From NCBI GenBank assembly GCA_023666335.1, contig JAMPCE010000010.1:1-64000 (forward strand): DNA of 64,000 nt, given 5' to 3'. The notes beneath the pieces were generated by a model that saw only the letters and a list, made by a program, of their open reading frames with translations, did no database searches and had not been told where the DNA came from. Below, piece after piece: positions 1-7,565 of the stretch. Numbering within the stretch: position 1 is the first letter of the stretch; every line of letters starts with the position of its first letter. The translations under genes and the position numbers were made by a program. This DNA comes from a bacterium (GTDB lineage Bacteria > Bacillota > Clostridia > Lachnospirales > Lachnospiraceae).

Positions 1-80
1 TGTAAAAGTTTCCTATCGGAAAATCCGCGGGAATCCCGCCCTGTACCTTTTTGAATCCCCGAACGGGATTCGATAGAAAT

Positions 81-109
81 ATATTACTACATCCGCAGCC
101 AAATTACAA
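81..109 (-). promoter_or_regulatory. Candidate sigma-A promoter downstream of rseP
   Basis: On the minus strand, TTGTAA (104-109) and TAATAT (81-86) are separated by 17 bases. The pair lies just after the rseP terminator and would drive a minus-strand gene beyond the left edge of the window. In many Firmicutes ispG follows rseP, but that gene is not visible here. The -10 box matches the consensus at only four of six positions, so support is modest. Two short hairpins further down (GAATCCC/GGGATTC near 52-71, and GCGGG/CCCGC near 28-40) would fall in the leader of such a transcript. Confidence 0.3.
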
Positions 110-120
110 GCTAATGATAC

Positions 121-148
121 AAAAAAGGCTGGCGTTACCGCACCAGCC
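121..148 (-). terminator. Rho-independent terminator at the end of rseP
   Basis: On the minus strand GGCTGG (from 148) and CCAGCC (to 127) form a six-base-pair stem with a ten-base loop, followed directly by six T residues (126-121). The rseP stop codon (135-137) lies in the loop, so the hairpin overlaps the coding end. It would terminate the pyrH-to-rseP transcript. Confidence 0.6.
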
Positions 149-1241
149 TCATGATATCGTTATACATGATGAACACCATCAGCGCCATCAGCACCAGCAA
201 CCCCGCAAAGTGCACCATGCCCTCTTTCTCCGGCGGCACGGGTTTCCCCCGCACTACCTCCACCAGCATAAACGCCAGCCGCCCGCCGTCCAGCGCAGGC
301 AGCGGCAGCAGGTTCATGATACCGAGATTCACGGACAACAGCACCACGATCTCCAGCATGGTCAGGATCGCATAAGACGTACCGTAATTTTCTTCCGCCT
401 GCGTGTAGCTCGTTCCCACAAGCTGCGCGATCCCCACGGGACCTGCCACATCGTCCTTCGTCACCTGTCCGCGCACCAGCATCAGCAGGCTCTTATAGGT
501 GACTCTCACCCAGTATTCCACCTCGTAGAAACCGTACCGGAACACCTGGAGCGGATTGCATTTCAGATATTCCCCGCCAGTGATCCCCATATAATAACGC
601 CCGTCCTCTTCGCTGTAATGCGGAGAAAGCGCAGTCGATGTCCTTTGTCCCTCTCTCTCATAGACGACCTCTACCGTCTCGCCGTGGTTCATCTCAAGCG
701 CCAGGCGGATTTCCTGATAAAAATGGATCGGCTCCCGGTCAATCTTCACGATCACATCTCCCTTTTGCAGACCCGCTTCCGCCGCCGCAGAACCTTCTTC
801 GACACTGTCCACCACCGGCAGATTCACCCCTGAAAAAGCAGTCAGGATCACCGCCACCACAAAAGCAAGGATAAAGTTGAAAAAAGGTCCCGCAAAGACC
901 GTAGCGATCCGCGCCCAGACGCCCGCTTCCGGAAAAGGCATACCGGACGGACCGTCCTGCCCCACATCCGGCAGGTCGGGCAGAGACGCCGATCCGCCGC
1001 CCTGCCCCTGCTCCAGCCCGTCCTCGCCCTCAAACATACAGGCGCCGCCAAAAGGCAGCAGTTTCAGGGAATACTTGGTGCCGCCTTTCGTAAATGAAAA
1101 CAAAGTCGGTCCCAGCCCCACCGCAAACTCCACGACGCGGATGCCGTTTCTCCTGCCGATGAGAAAATGCCCAAACTCGTGGGAGATCACCACCAGCCCG
1201 AATATAATGACAAATAACACGATTGTTCTGATCAAATTCAA
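135..1241 (-). CDS. rseP: RIP-type zinc metalloprotease RseP/RasP (site-2 protease family)
   Basis: Membrane-embedded M50 zinc protease that cleaves transmembrane substrates, such as anti-sigma factors and signal-peptide remnants, within the membrane. The zinc motif HEFGH follows the first hydrophobic segment at about residue 20. A PDZ-like domain lies in the middle, around the GLQKGDVI stretch. The second family signature, NLLPLPALDGGR, lies near the C-terminus between hydrophobic segments. The open frame extends upstream into dxr, but a TTG at 1241 has GGAG nine bases before it and gives 368 residues starting at the first membrane segment, so that start is preferred. It is the last gene of the uppS-cdsA-dxr-rseP series, five bases after dxr. 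The zinc and LDGG motifs make the call firm; the exact start is less so. Confidence 0.95.
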   Translation of the reverse strand: MNLIRTIVLFVIIFGLVVISHEFGHFLIGRRNGIRVVEFAVGLGPTLFSFTKGGTKYSLKLLPFGGACMFEGEDGLEQGQGGGSASLPDLPDVGQDGPSGMPFPEAGVWARIATVFAGPFFNFILAFVVAVILTAFSGVNLPVVDSVEEGSAAAEAGLQKGDVIVKIDREPIHFYQEIRLALEMNHGETVEVVYEREGQRTSTALSPHYSEEDGRYYMGITGGEYLKCNPLQVFRYGFYEVEYWVRVTYKSLLMLVRGQVTKDDVAGPVGIAQLVGTSYTQAEENYGTSYAILTMLEIVVLLSVNLGIMNLLPLPALDGGRLAFMLVEVVRGKPVPPEKEGMVHFAGLLVLMALMVFIMYNDIMRLVR

Positions 1242-1245
1242 ATCT

Positions 1246-2397
1246 CTACTCTCCAAACTTTCTTCTGATAAATTCGTGGGTCTGTGCCTCCACCGCAAGG
1301 ATCTCCTCCACCGTGGGGCTATCCACATAACTGTGCGCCTCCATAGCCGCCTGGATCACTTCCGGTATCTGCAAAAACTGGATCTTCTTCTGCAAAAAGA
1401 GCGATACCGCTCTCTCGTTCGCCGCATTGAACACGGTGGGCATGGAACCGCCCCGTTTTCCGGCTTCATAAGCCAGCGCAAGCCCCCGGAACGTCTCCGT
1501 ATCGGGTTCCTCAAAGGTCAGGCTCCCCAGCTTACAAAGATCGACGCGCCCGCCTTTCTTCATGGGCCGCCTGTCGGGATAAAAGAGCGCGTATTGGATG
1601 GGCAGCTTCATATCCGGCACGCCCATCTGCCCCACGATCGCGCCGTCCACAAACTGCACCGCGGAATGCAGGATGCTCTGCGGATGCACCAGCACCTCGA
1701 TCTGCGAAAAATCCACATCAAAAAGCCACTTTGCCTCCATCACCTCAAGCCCTTTGTTACAGAGGGAAGCCGAGTCGATGGTCACTTTTTGCCCCATCGT
1801 CCAGTTGGGATGCTTTAAGGCGTCCTCCGCCGTCATATCCGCAAGTTCTTCTCTCGTCTTTCCCCTGAAAGGTCCGCCGGAAGCCGTGAGCAGGATCTTT
1901 TCCACACGCGTGTTATTTTCTCCGTGCAGCGCCTGAAAAACAGCGCTGTGTTCGCTGTCCACGGGCAGAATGGAAACCCGCATCTCTCTGGCAAACGGCA
2001 TGATGATATGCCCTGCCGTCACCAGCGTCTCTTTATTTGCCAGCGCGATATCCTTTCCCGCCTGAATCGCGGCAATGGTGGGTCTTATGCCGATCATTCC
2101 CACGATGCCCGTGACGAGGACATCCATCTCTTCCTCCGTGGAGACTTCCAAAAGACCGTCCATGCCGCTGACCACGCGCACAGGCAGATCCCGCACCCGC
2201 TCCCGCAGATCGGCGGCAGCCACCTCTTCCGCAAGGGCGGCAGTCTTTGGCTTAAATTCCCTGATCTGCGCCTCCAGAAGCTCTACATTGGAATTTGCCG
2301 CAAGCGAGACCACCTGTAAATCTTTCTCTTTCCTGACGATCTCCAGCGTCTGCGTGCCAATCGAACCCGTAGAACCCAAAATACCGATTTTTTTCAT
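1246..2397 (-). CDS. dxr: 1-deoxy-D-xylulose 5-phosphate reductoisomerase
   Basis: Second enzyme of the MEP isoprenoid pathway: it converts DXP to 2-C-methyl-D-erythritol 4-phosphate with NADPH. The N-terminus has the dinucleotide-binding motif GSTGSIG at residues 8-14. The conserved substrate-site stretch DSEHSAVFQ and the LTASGGPFR loop follow in the middle of the 383-residue protein, which is close to the usual family length. The frame could begin at an ATG at 2436 that overlaps the cdsA stop by 11 bases, but MKKIGILGST at 2397 is the family N-terminus and is preferred. It lies in the order uppS-cdsA-dxr-rseP, where it supplies isoprenoid precursor for the undecaprenyl phosphate made by UppS. 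It is very likely co-transcribed with its neighbours. Confidence 0.97.
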   Translation of the reverse strand: MKKIGILGSTGSIGTQTLEIVRKEKDLQVVSLAANSNVELLEAQIREFKPKTAALAEEVAAADLRERVRDLPVRVVSGMDGLLEVSTEEEMDVLVTGIVGMIGIRPTIAAIQAGKDIALANKETLVTAGHIIMPFAREMRVSILPVDSEHSAVFQALHGENNTRVEKILLTASGGPFRGKTREELADMTAEDALKHPNWTMGQKVTIDSASLCNKGLEVMEAKWLFDVDFSQIEVLVHPQSILHSAVQFVDGAIVGQMGVPDMKLPIQYALFYPDRRPMKKGGRVDLCKLGSLTFEEPDTETFRGLALAYEAGKRGGSMPTVFNAANERAVSLFLQKKIQFLQIPEVIQAAMEAHSYVDSPTVEEILAVEAQTHEFIRRKFGE

Positions 2398-2425
2398 CCT
2401 TTGTTCTTCAACCTCTTTTCCGTTT

Positions 2426-3277
2426 TTATCCTGCATAAGAAAGCAGCCAGATCCCGATAAAGACGATCGGCGCCGCCACGATCACGCTGTCAAAGCGGTC
2501 CATGATCCCGCCGTGTCCCGGTATCAGCTTGCCGTAATCCTTGATCTCATGGTCCCGTTTCACCGCCGAAGCCGCCAGATCTCCCACCATAGAGACAAGC
2601 GCCCCCGCTGCGCCAAGCGCCCCCGCCAAAGGCAGAGACAGCGTCATCGCGCTATAATTGTTTATCACAAAATGCGTATAGAGGACAAATAAAAGCGCCG
2701 CCCCCAGGACGCCTCCCACCGCGCCCTCGATGGATTTCTTCGGGCTTAAGCGCGGTGTCATCTTATGCTTTCCGATCAGTACGCCCACGCAGTAAGCGCA
2801 GGTATCGCTGCCCCAGGAAGCCAGAAACGCAAACCATACCAGATAGATCCCCTCGTCAAACCCCTCCCGCAAAAGAAAGAGAAAGGACAGCATCACCGGT
2901 CCGTAGAGGAAGGAAAACATCGCCGCCATGATCTGATCTGCATGGTACTTCGGGAAGGTAAAGACATATACAAACAAAAAGACCAGAAACGCCGCCACGA
3001 TCGCCGCGATCATCGCGGAAAAAACAAGGTTGATGTCCTCCCACGCAAGCGCAAGGCTGACCGCCCCGTAATAAACAAGCGTCATCACGCAGCCCGCGAT
3101 CACGGGCGCGCTTGGCGTTTTCTCTTCCCCGCGCACCTTACAGGCTCTCGTCAGCTCCTGATAGGCGATCACGGAGACAAAAAGCATCGCCGCCGCAAGC
3201 ACGGCGCCGCCCGCAAAAAAGACTGCCAGAGCCGCCGCCACCAGCAGGATACCGCTCAGTAATCTCGTACGAAACAT
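2426..3277 (-). CDS. cdsA: Phosphatidate cytidylyltransferase
   Basis: Integral membrane enzyme that makes CDP-diacylglycerol from phosphatidic acid and CTP, the branch point for bacterial phospholipids. The protein has 283 residues and about eight hydrophobic segments. The C-terminal family signature is intact: SAVKRDHEIKDYGKLIPGHG followed by GIMDRFDS, with the K-R, K-D, H-G-G and D-R-x-D residues in place. The upstream SPKKSIEGAVGG stretch is also typical. It begins ten bases after uppS. Downstream, the first possible ATG of dxr overlaps its stop codon, so the two are probably translationally coupled or at least co-transcribed. Confidence 0.97.
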   Translation of the reverse strand: MFRTRLLSGILLVAAALAVFFAGGAVLAAAMLFVSVIAYQELTRACKVRGEEKTPSAPVIAGCVMTLVYYGAVSLALAWEDINLVFSAMIAAIVAAFLVFLFVYVFTFPKYHADQIMAAMFSFLYGPVMLSFLFLLREGFDEGIYLVWFAFLASWGSDTCAYCVGVLIGKHKMTPRLSPKKSIEGAVGGVLGAALLFVLYTHFVINNYSAMTLSLPLAGALGAAGALVSMVGDLAASAVKRDHEIKDYGKLIPGHGGIMDRFDSVIVAAPIVFIGIWLLSYAG

Positions 3278-3287
3278 GGCGCGCCTC

Positions 3288-4004
3288 CTATTCCGTGACC
3301 AGACCGTAACGTCTGTCCCTCTTATTATATGCCTCTACCGCCTTTTCCAATTCTTCTTTTGAAAAATCAGGCCATGCCACAGGCGTAAAATAAAACTCCG
3401 TATAAGCAAGCTGCCAGAGCAGAAAATTCGAGATCCGCTGCTCGTTACAGGTGCGGATCAACAGATCCGGCTCCGGGATCCCCGCCGTATCGAGGGCATC
3501 CGCGAAACACTGTTCCGTGATCTTATCCGGCGCGATCTCCCCTGCTGCCGCCTGCGCCGCCAGCTTTTTCGCTGCACGTACGATCTCGTCCCTGCCGCCG
3601 TAATTGATGGCGATCTGAAAATGCAGACCGGTATTGTCTTTCGTCGCCTCCTCCAGTTCGCCGATGCGCTTTCGGATATCCTCGTCCAGTCGGGATTTTT
3701 CCCCGATCACACGCACACACATGTTATTTTTTGCCGCCGTCTTCAAGCAGGTCTTCATGTAACTGCGAAGAAGCCCCATCAGCGCCTCCACCTCGTCTGT
3801 CGGGCGGTTCCAGTTTTCCGTGCTGAAAGCATACACCGTCAGATATTGGATTCCCATGCGGTATGCCTCCTCGCAGATGACCTCCACCGTCTTCGCTCCC
3901 TGCACATGCCCGTAATTTCTGGGCATTCCCTTACTCTTCGCCCATCTGCCGTTGCCGTCTAAAATGATCGCCACATGCTGCGGCATCTTCATCTCTTCCG
4001 CCAT
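3288..4004 (-). CDS. uppS: Isoprenyl transferase, undecaprenyl diphosphate synthase
   Basis: Cytosolic cis-prenyltransferase that condenses IPP units onto FPP to make the C55 lipid carrier for peptidoglycan and other envelope glycans. The 238-residue protein carries the signature HVAIILDGNGRWAKSKG near the N-terminus, with the catalytic Asp in the ILDGNGRW loop at residue 16. The C-terminal motif RTCNEQRISNFLLWQ corresponds to the family RxSGxxRxSNFxxWQ block. One position is Cys-Asn instead of the usual Ser/Gly, a mild deviation. It follows frr across a strong terminator and a 147-base gap holding an inverted repeat, so it may have its own promoter. Confidence 0.96.
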   Translation of the reverse strand: MAEEMKMPQHVAIILDGNGRWAKSKGMPRNYGHVQGAKTVEVICEEAYRMGIQYLTVYAFSTENWNRPTDEVEALMGLLRSYMKTCLKTAAKNNMCVRVIGEKSRLDEDIRKRIGELEEATKDNTGLHFQIAINYGGRDEIVRAAKKLAAQAAAGEIAPDKITEQCFADALDTAGIPEPDLLIRTCNEQRISNFLLWQLAYTEFYFTPVAWPDFSKEELEKAVEAYNKRDRRYGLVTE

Positions 4005-4061
4005 TTTCCATCGTTCCCCGCTCTATTTCAATAAAATGTATTTCCGTCTGCGTCGCTTTCT

Positions 4062-4094
4062 GGTTTACATAACATATAGTTCATTATGTAAACC
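4062..4094. repeat. Inverted repeat between frr and uppS
   Basis: GGTTTACAT at 4062-4070 and ATGTAAACC at 4086-4094 form a perfect nine-base inverted repeat around a 15-base AT-rich centre. It lies between the frr terminator and the uppS start. The spacing fits either a hairpin in the uppS leader or a two-half-site operator. There is no T-run on either side, so it is not a second terminator. Its function is unknown. Confidence 0.5.
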
Positions 4095-4103
4095 GCTAAA
4101 CGG

Positions 4104-4141
4104 AAAAGGGGACTACAGAATCTCGCATTCTGTAAGCCCCT
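4104..4141 (-). terminator. Rho-independent terminator after frr
   Basis: On the minus strand, GGGG (4140-4137) pairs with CCCC (4111-4108), and TACAGAAT pairs with ATTCTGTA across a small internal mismatch; TTTT follows. It lies just downstream of the frr stop codon at 4152 and would separate the pyrH-frr transcript from uppS. Confidence 0.72.
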
Positions 4142-4151
4142 CAAAACTCGA

Positions 4152-4703
4152 TCATACGGTCAGGATCTCTTTGGATTTCTCCTCCACCAGCTTATCCACA
4201 TCCTTGATAAACTTATCGGTCATTTTTTGCAGCTTATCCTCGAGTTCCTTGATCTCATCCTCTGAAACCTCGGTCTTTGCCAGCTTTTTCAAGGCGTCGT
4301 TGCCGTCCCGCCTCGCATTGCGGATCGCGACCTTATTATCCTCGCCACGCTTCTTGATATCCTTTACCAGCTCCTTACGGCGCTCCTCCGTCAGTTCCGG
4401 AAACACCAGACGGATCAGCGAGCCGTCGTTTGTGGGGGTTATCCCTACGTCCGACGCCATGATCGCCTTTTCGATCTCCTTGATCAGACTCTTCTCCCAG
4501 GGCGCGATCTGCAAAATCCTCGCCTCGGGAACCGTGATATTCCCCACCTGCTGGATCGGCGTGGGCGTTCCGTAATAATCCACCTTGATCTTATCGAGAA
4601 CATGGGGATTCGCGCGGCCTGCGCGGATCGTTCCCAGATCGTTTACCAGAAAGTCATAAGACTTCTGCATCTTTTCCTCATAAGGTTTCAGCCTCTCATC
4701 CAT
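4152..4703 (-). CDS. frr: Ribosome recycling factor
   Basis: Splits post-termination ribosomes together with EF-G. The 183-residue length and the conserved stretches match the family: LGTIRAGRANPHVLDKI near residue 25, IQQVGNITVPEARILQIAPW in the middle, and LTEERRKELVKDIKKRGED in the C-terminal helical arm. A GGAGG lies upstream of the ATG at 4703. It sits 21 bases after pyrH, the usual pyrH-frr pairing, and is followed by a strong terminator. Confidence 0.98.
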   Translation of the reverse strand: MDERLKPYEEKMQKSYDFLVNDLGTIRAGRANPHVLDKIKVDYYGTPTPIQQVGNITVPEARILQIAPWEKSLIKEIEKAIMASDVGITPTNDGSLIRLVFPELTEERRKELVKDIKKRGEDNKVAIRNARRDGNDALKKLAKTEVSEDEIKELEDKLQKMTDKFIKDVDKLVEEKSKEILTV

Positions 4704-4724
4704 ACCTAACCTCCGACTACCTGT

Positions 4725-5420
4725 CTACACTGTCACTTTTGTTCCGTTAAACGCACCCTTTACGGTATTGACGATGCTGTTCTCCTGATTTAAGCCGAAC
4801 ACCCACATAGGCATCCGGTTGTCCCGCGCCAGAATGGACGCCGTCATGTCCACCACCTGCAGATTTTTCTCGATCACCTCATGGATCGAGACTTCATCGT
4901 ATTTCCTGGCGTTCGGGTTGCTCCGCGGATCGTCGTCGTAGACGCCGTCCACCGCCTTGGCTAAGAGAATCACATCCGCGTCCACCTCGACCGCGCGCAG
5001 CACCACGCCTGTATCCGTCGAAAAATAAGGATGCCCCGTTCCGCCCGCAAAGAAGACCACCATATTTTTTGAAAAATATTTGTTTGCCCTGTCCTTGGAG
5101 AAAAGCTTCGTAAAGGAGCCGCACTCAAAGGGCGTCAGGATCGACGTCATCATGCCCACGGACCGAAAGATCTCGGACACATAGATACAGTTCATGATCG
5201 TGGCAAGCATCCCGATCTGGTCCGCTTTCGTCCGGTCGATATTCTCGCTGGAACGTCCGCGCCAGAAATTACCGCCGCCGATCACGATCCCCACCTGAAT
5301 GCCGTCGTCCACCAGCTCCTTTACCTGCAATGCCACACGGCGCACCGTCTCCTCGTCAAAGCCCGTCTTCTTCTCGCCTGCCAGCGCTTCTCCGCTCAGC
5401 TTCAAGAGTATACGCTTCAT
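4725..5420 (-). CDS. pyrH: UMP kinase
   Basis: Phosphorylates UMP to UDP in pyrimidine nucleotide synthesis; it belongs to the amino-acid-kinase fold and is normally hexameric. Visible motifs are the N-terminal LLKLSGEAL phosphate-binding segment, VIGGGNFWRGR, the FAGGTGHPYFSTDT nucleotide loop and AKAVDGVYDDDP. The ATG at 5420 is chosen because GGGAGG lies at proper distance and MKRILLKLSGEAL is the family N-terminus; it gives 231 residues. An in-frame ATG at 5447 overlaps the stop of the upstream bactofilin gene but has no such support. It pairs with frr downstream and follows bactofilin rather than tsf. Confidence 0.97.
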   Translation of the reverse strand: MKRILLKLSGEALAGEKKTGFDEETVRRVALQVKELVDDGIQVGIVIGGGNFWRGRSSENIDRTKADQIGMLATIMNCIYVSEIFRSVGMMTSILTPFECGSFTKLFSKDRANKYFSKNMVVFFAGGTGHPYFSTDTGVVLRAVEVDADVILLAKAVDGVYDDDPRSNPNARKYDEVSIHEVIEKNLQVVDMTASILARDNRMPMWVFGLNQENSIVNTVKGAFNGTKVTV

Positions 5421-5443
5421 GTCGTCCTCCCTTCGGAGTCTTC

Positions 5444-6448
5444 TCATTTTTTCTTCTTGAACTCCTCAAAGAAAGAGGTAGGATTCACATCCGCATAGCA
5501 CTGGGAACACATACCCTCGATCACCGCGCCGTTGTTGATCTGCACGGATTTGGACTTGATATTGCCCATCACGATCGCGGTGGTATCCAGGATCACAGGG
5601 CCCTGCACGTCGATATCGCCCTTGACCGCGCCTGCGACTACCGCGCTGGTAGCCGTGATGTTGCCGATCACGACAGAACTCTGTCCGATCTTTACGCTGC
5701 CGCCGCTGTTCACCTCTCCGGTGATCTTTGCGCCCTCGGCAAAAATCTCAGCCGCCTTGGAGTTACCCTGGATCGTACCCGTGATATTGAGCTTGCCCAG
5801 AATATCCAGATTGCCGTTCACCGTACCGATCAGCTCCATAGAACCCTCGGATATGATGTCGCCGGTGATCGTCATGCCCTCCGTCACAACTGCCGTCTCG
5901 TCTACCGCTACACGATTTGCCTGCACTTCCATAGTTTTTTCTTTCCCTCCGCCATTCTGCTCTTTCTCTGCGGTTACTTCCGCTGTCATTTCCTCTGCCA
6001 TTACCGATTCTGCCTCCTCTTCCTTCTTTTCCTCTATGATTTCCGCCTCCGCCGTCGGTTCCTCGGCGACAGGCTCCTCGATCACGATCTCCTCTGCCGT
6101 CGGCTCCTCAATGATCGCATCCTCCACCGTCGGTCCCGCCGCCAGAAGATCGTCCAGCACCGGATCCGCCGCCAGCACTTCCTCGACCACCGGCTCCGCT
6201 TCCAAAACTTCCTCAACTACGGGTTCTTCTGCGGGAGCGGGTTCCGCTTCGGGCATGATGCCGAGATCGCCCATCTCCTCGATCTTATCCAGCATACCGC
6301 TCAAGTCCATAGATGCAAGCGCTTCCTCCGAAACCGCCATCCCTTCCGCCGCTTCTCCTGCCTGTCCCTGAGCCGCCAGTTCCTCTTCGGGCATCAGCTC
6401 ATTGACCGCCTGGGATAAGTCGTCTTTCAAATCCGTAAAAAATCCCAT
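5444..6448 (-). CDS. Bactofilin-like polymer-forming protein with acidic N-terminal tail
   Basis: The C-terminal part, about residues 185-320, is a right-handed beta-helix pattern of short repeats (for example ITGDIISEGSMELIGTVNG and then KLNITGTIQGN) typical of bactofilins (DUF583), which form nucleotide-free cytoskeletal filaments. The N-terminal 180 residues are low complexity and very acidic, rich in Glu, Ala, Pro and Val repeats such as EEPVVEEVLEAEP, so they are probably disordered. No membrane segment is seen. It lies between a polysaccharide deacetylase and pyrH and ends in a stop that overlaps a possible upstream ATG of pyrH. In other bacteria bactofilins scaffold cell-wall enzymes, so a link with the deacetylase next door is plausible but is inference. 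Confidence 0.8.
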   Translation of the reverse strand: MGFFTDLKDDLSQAVNELMPEEELAAQGQAGEAAEGMAVSEEALASMDLSGMLDKIEEMGDLGIMPEAEPAPAEEPVVEEVLEAEPVVEEVLAADPVLDDLLAAGPTVEDAIIEEPTAEEIVIEEPVAEEPTAEAEIIEEKKEEEAESVMAEEMTAEVTAEKEQNGGGKEKTMEVQANRVAVDETAVVTEGMTITGDIISEGSMELIGTVNGNLDILGKLNITGTIQGNSKAAEIFAEGAKITGEVNSGGSVKIGQSSVVIGNITATSAVVAGAVKGDIDVQGPVILDTTAIVMGNIKSKSVQINNGAVIEGMCSQCYADVNPTSFFEEFKKKK

Positions 6449-6466
6449 TCCCTAATCCTCCATTCT

Positions 6467-7381
6467 TTATTCGTTGCTGATATGATGAATCGGTTCCGTC
6501 TCGTCTGTGATCGGAACGATCGTCGTATCTTCCATCGCCTGGATCTTTTCGATCAGTTCCGGCAGCGCCTGCACCGTCGAATCCTTATCCGAGGCGTCGT
6601 GCAGCAGAATGATCGCCTCCTGAAACTCCGAAAGACGCGCGGTGGAATTCCGCACGACCGCCTCCGGGCTGATATAAGCCGTGGAAGCGTCTCCCGAGGA
6701 CACGTTCCAGTCAAAATAAGTCATATCCTGCTCTTCCAGATATTCGATCAGCTCATGCATGTCCACACGGCTTACAGTATTGCTGCTGCCGCCCGGGAAT
6801 CTACAGTATCTGCACCAGACGCCCGTCGTCTCATAGAGAAATTCCTGTAGTTTCGTCAGGTCCTCCACATAGCTTTCCCTGGACTGGTAAATTTCATTAT
6901 ACTTGTGGCTGTAGGAGTGCATCGCAAGCGTATGTCCCTCCTCCACGATCCTTTTATATAACGGCTGATATTTTTCTTCCGTCTTCCCCACGACGAAGAA
7001 GGTCGCTTTCACATCGTATGCCGCCAAAATATCCAGAATCTCGCCGGTATTGCTGCTGGGACCGTCATCGAAAGTAAGGTACACTTTCCTGCCCCCGTCT
7101 CCCTCTCCTGCGGCGTTCTCCGCATCGAATGTTCCCCGCTTGGATTCGCTCACGCCGGACGCCGTATACACCGCCCCGCTCTGCTCCCCCTCCTTAACAG
7201 GCTCGCTCTGTGCAATCGCCGGGACATTTCTTTCCCGAAGCTCCCGCAGCTGCCGCCTCGCATCATAGAGGCTTACCCCCAGGATCACGCAGAGGGTCGA
7301 TAGAATCAATATCGTGGAAAGCGGAATGATAACGAGCAGCCGTTTCATCAGTTGAAAATGTGCATCCTGTTCCGCATCCAT
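6467..7381 (-). CDS. Membrane-anchored polysaccharide deacetylase (CE4, NodB family)
   Basis: Predicted to remove N- or O-acetyl groups from a cell-envelope glycan such as peptidoglycan. There is one N-terminal membrane anchor (about residues 12-36), a low-complexity spacer, then a NodB domain from about residue 98. CE4 motif 1 is TFDDGPSSNT, with both Asp residues. Motif 2, HSYSH, supplies the metal-binding histidines, and RFPGGSSN corresponds to motif 3. The C-terminal ILLHDASDKD holds the last catalytic His. The ATG at 7381 fits the AGGAG better than the ATG six bases upstream. The gene has its own promoter region and is followed by the bactofilin gene. The substrate cannot be read from the sequence. 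Confidence 0.88.
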   Translation of the reverse strand: MDAEQDAHFQLMKRLLVIIPLSTILILSTLCVILGVSLYDARRQLRELRERNVPAIAQSEPVKEGEQSGAVYTASGVSESKRGTFDAENAAGEGDGGRKVYLTFDDGPSSNTGEILDILAAYDVKATFFVVGKTEEKYQPLYKRIVEEGHTLAMHSYSHKYNEIYQSRESYVEDLTKLQEFLYETTGVWCRYCRFPGGSSNTVSRVDMHELIEYLEEQDMTYFDWNVSSGDASTAYISPEAVVRNSTARLSEFQEAIILLHDASDKDSTVQALPELIEKIQAMEDTTIVPITDETEPIHHISNE

Positions 7382-7424
7382 CTTCATCGGCTCCTTTTAC
7401 TTCACTGATCCCGCATTCTCTTAT

Positions 7425-7452
7425 ACTATAACACATCTGAGGGATTACGAAA
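7425..7452 (-). promoter_or_regulatory. Probable sigma-A promoter for the deacetylase-bactofilin-pyrH genes
   Basis: On the minus strand TATAGT (7430-7425) sits in the stretch TGTGTTATAGTAT, which also occurs around the -10 of the rpsB promoter. The -35 region about 17 bases upstream (TTTTCG) is weak. It lies between the tsf terminator and the deacetylase start, where a new promoter is needed. Confidence 0.4.
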
Positions 7453-7503
7453 AGAATTTTCGTGAAAAATACACAAGAAATTTTTGTTATTCCAACTAAG
7501 GCT

Positions 7504-7533
7504 AAAAAAGACTCTGAAACCAGAGTCTTTTTT
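7504..7533 (-). terminator. Rho-independent terminator after tsf
   Basis: GACTCTG (7510-7516) and CAGAGTC (7521-7527) form a perfect seven-base-pair stem with a four-base loop. A-runs on the left and T-runs on the right give a uridine tract in either direction, so it could work on both strands. On the minus strand it ends the rpsB-tsf transcript. Confidence 0.87.
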
Positions 7534-7565
7534 ATAACCTGTTTACTTTTTGTCAAAATAATCGA

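Noticed and set aside
7263-7556. 97-codon minus-strand frame upstream of the deacetylase
   Set aside because: It spans the tsf terminator and the promoter region and overlaps the deacetylase start out of frame; no family likeness.
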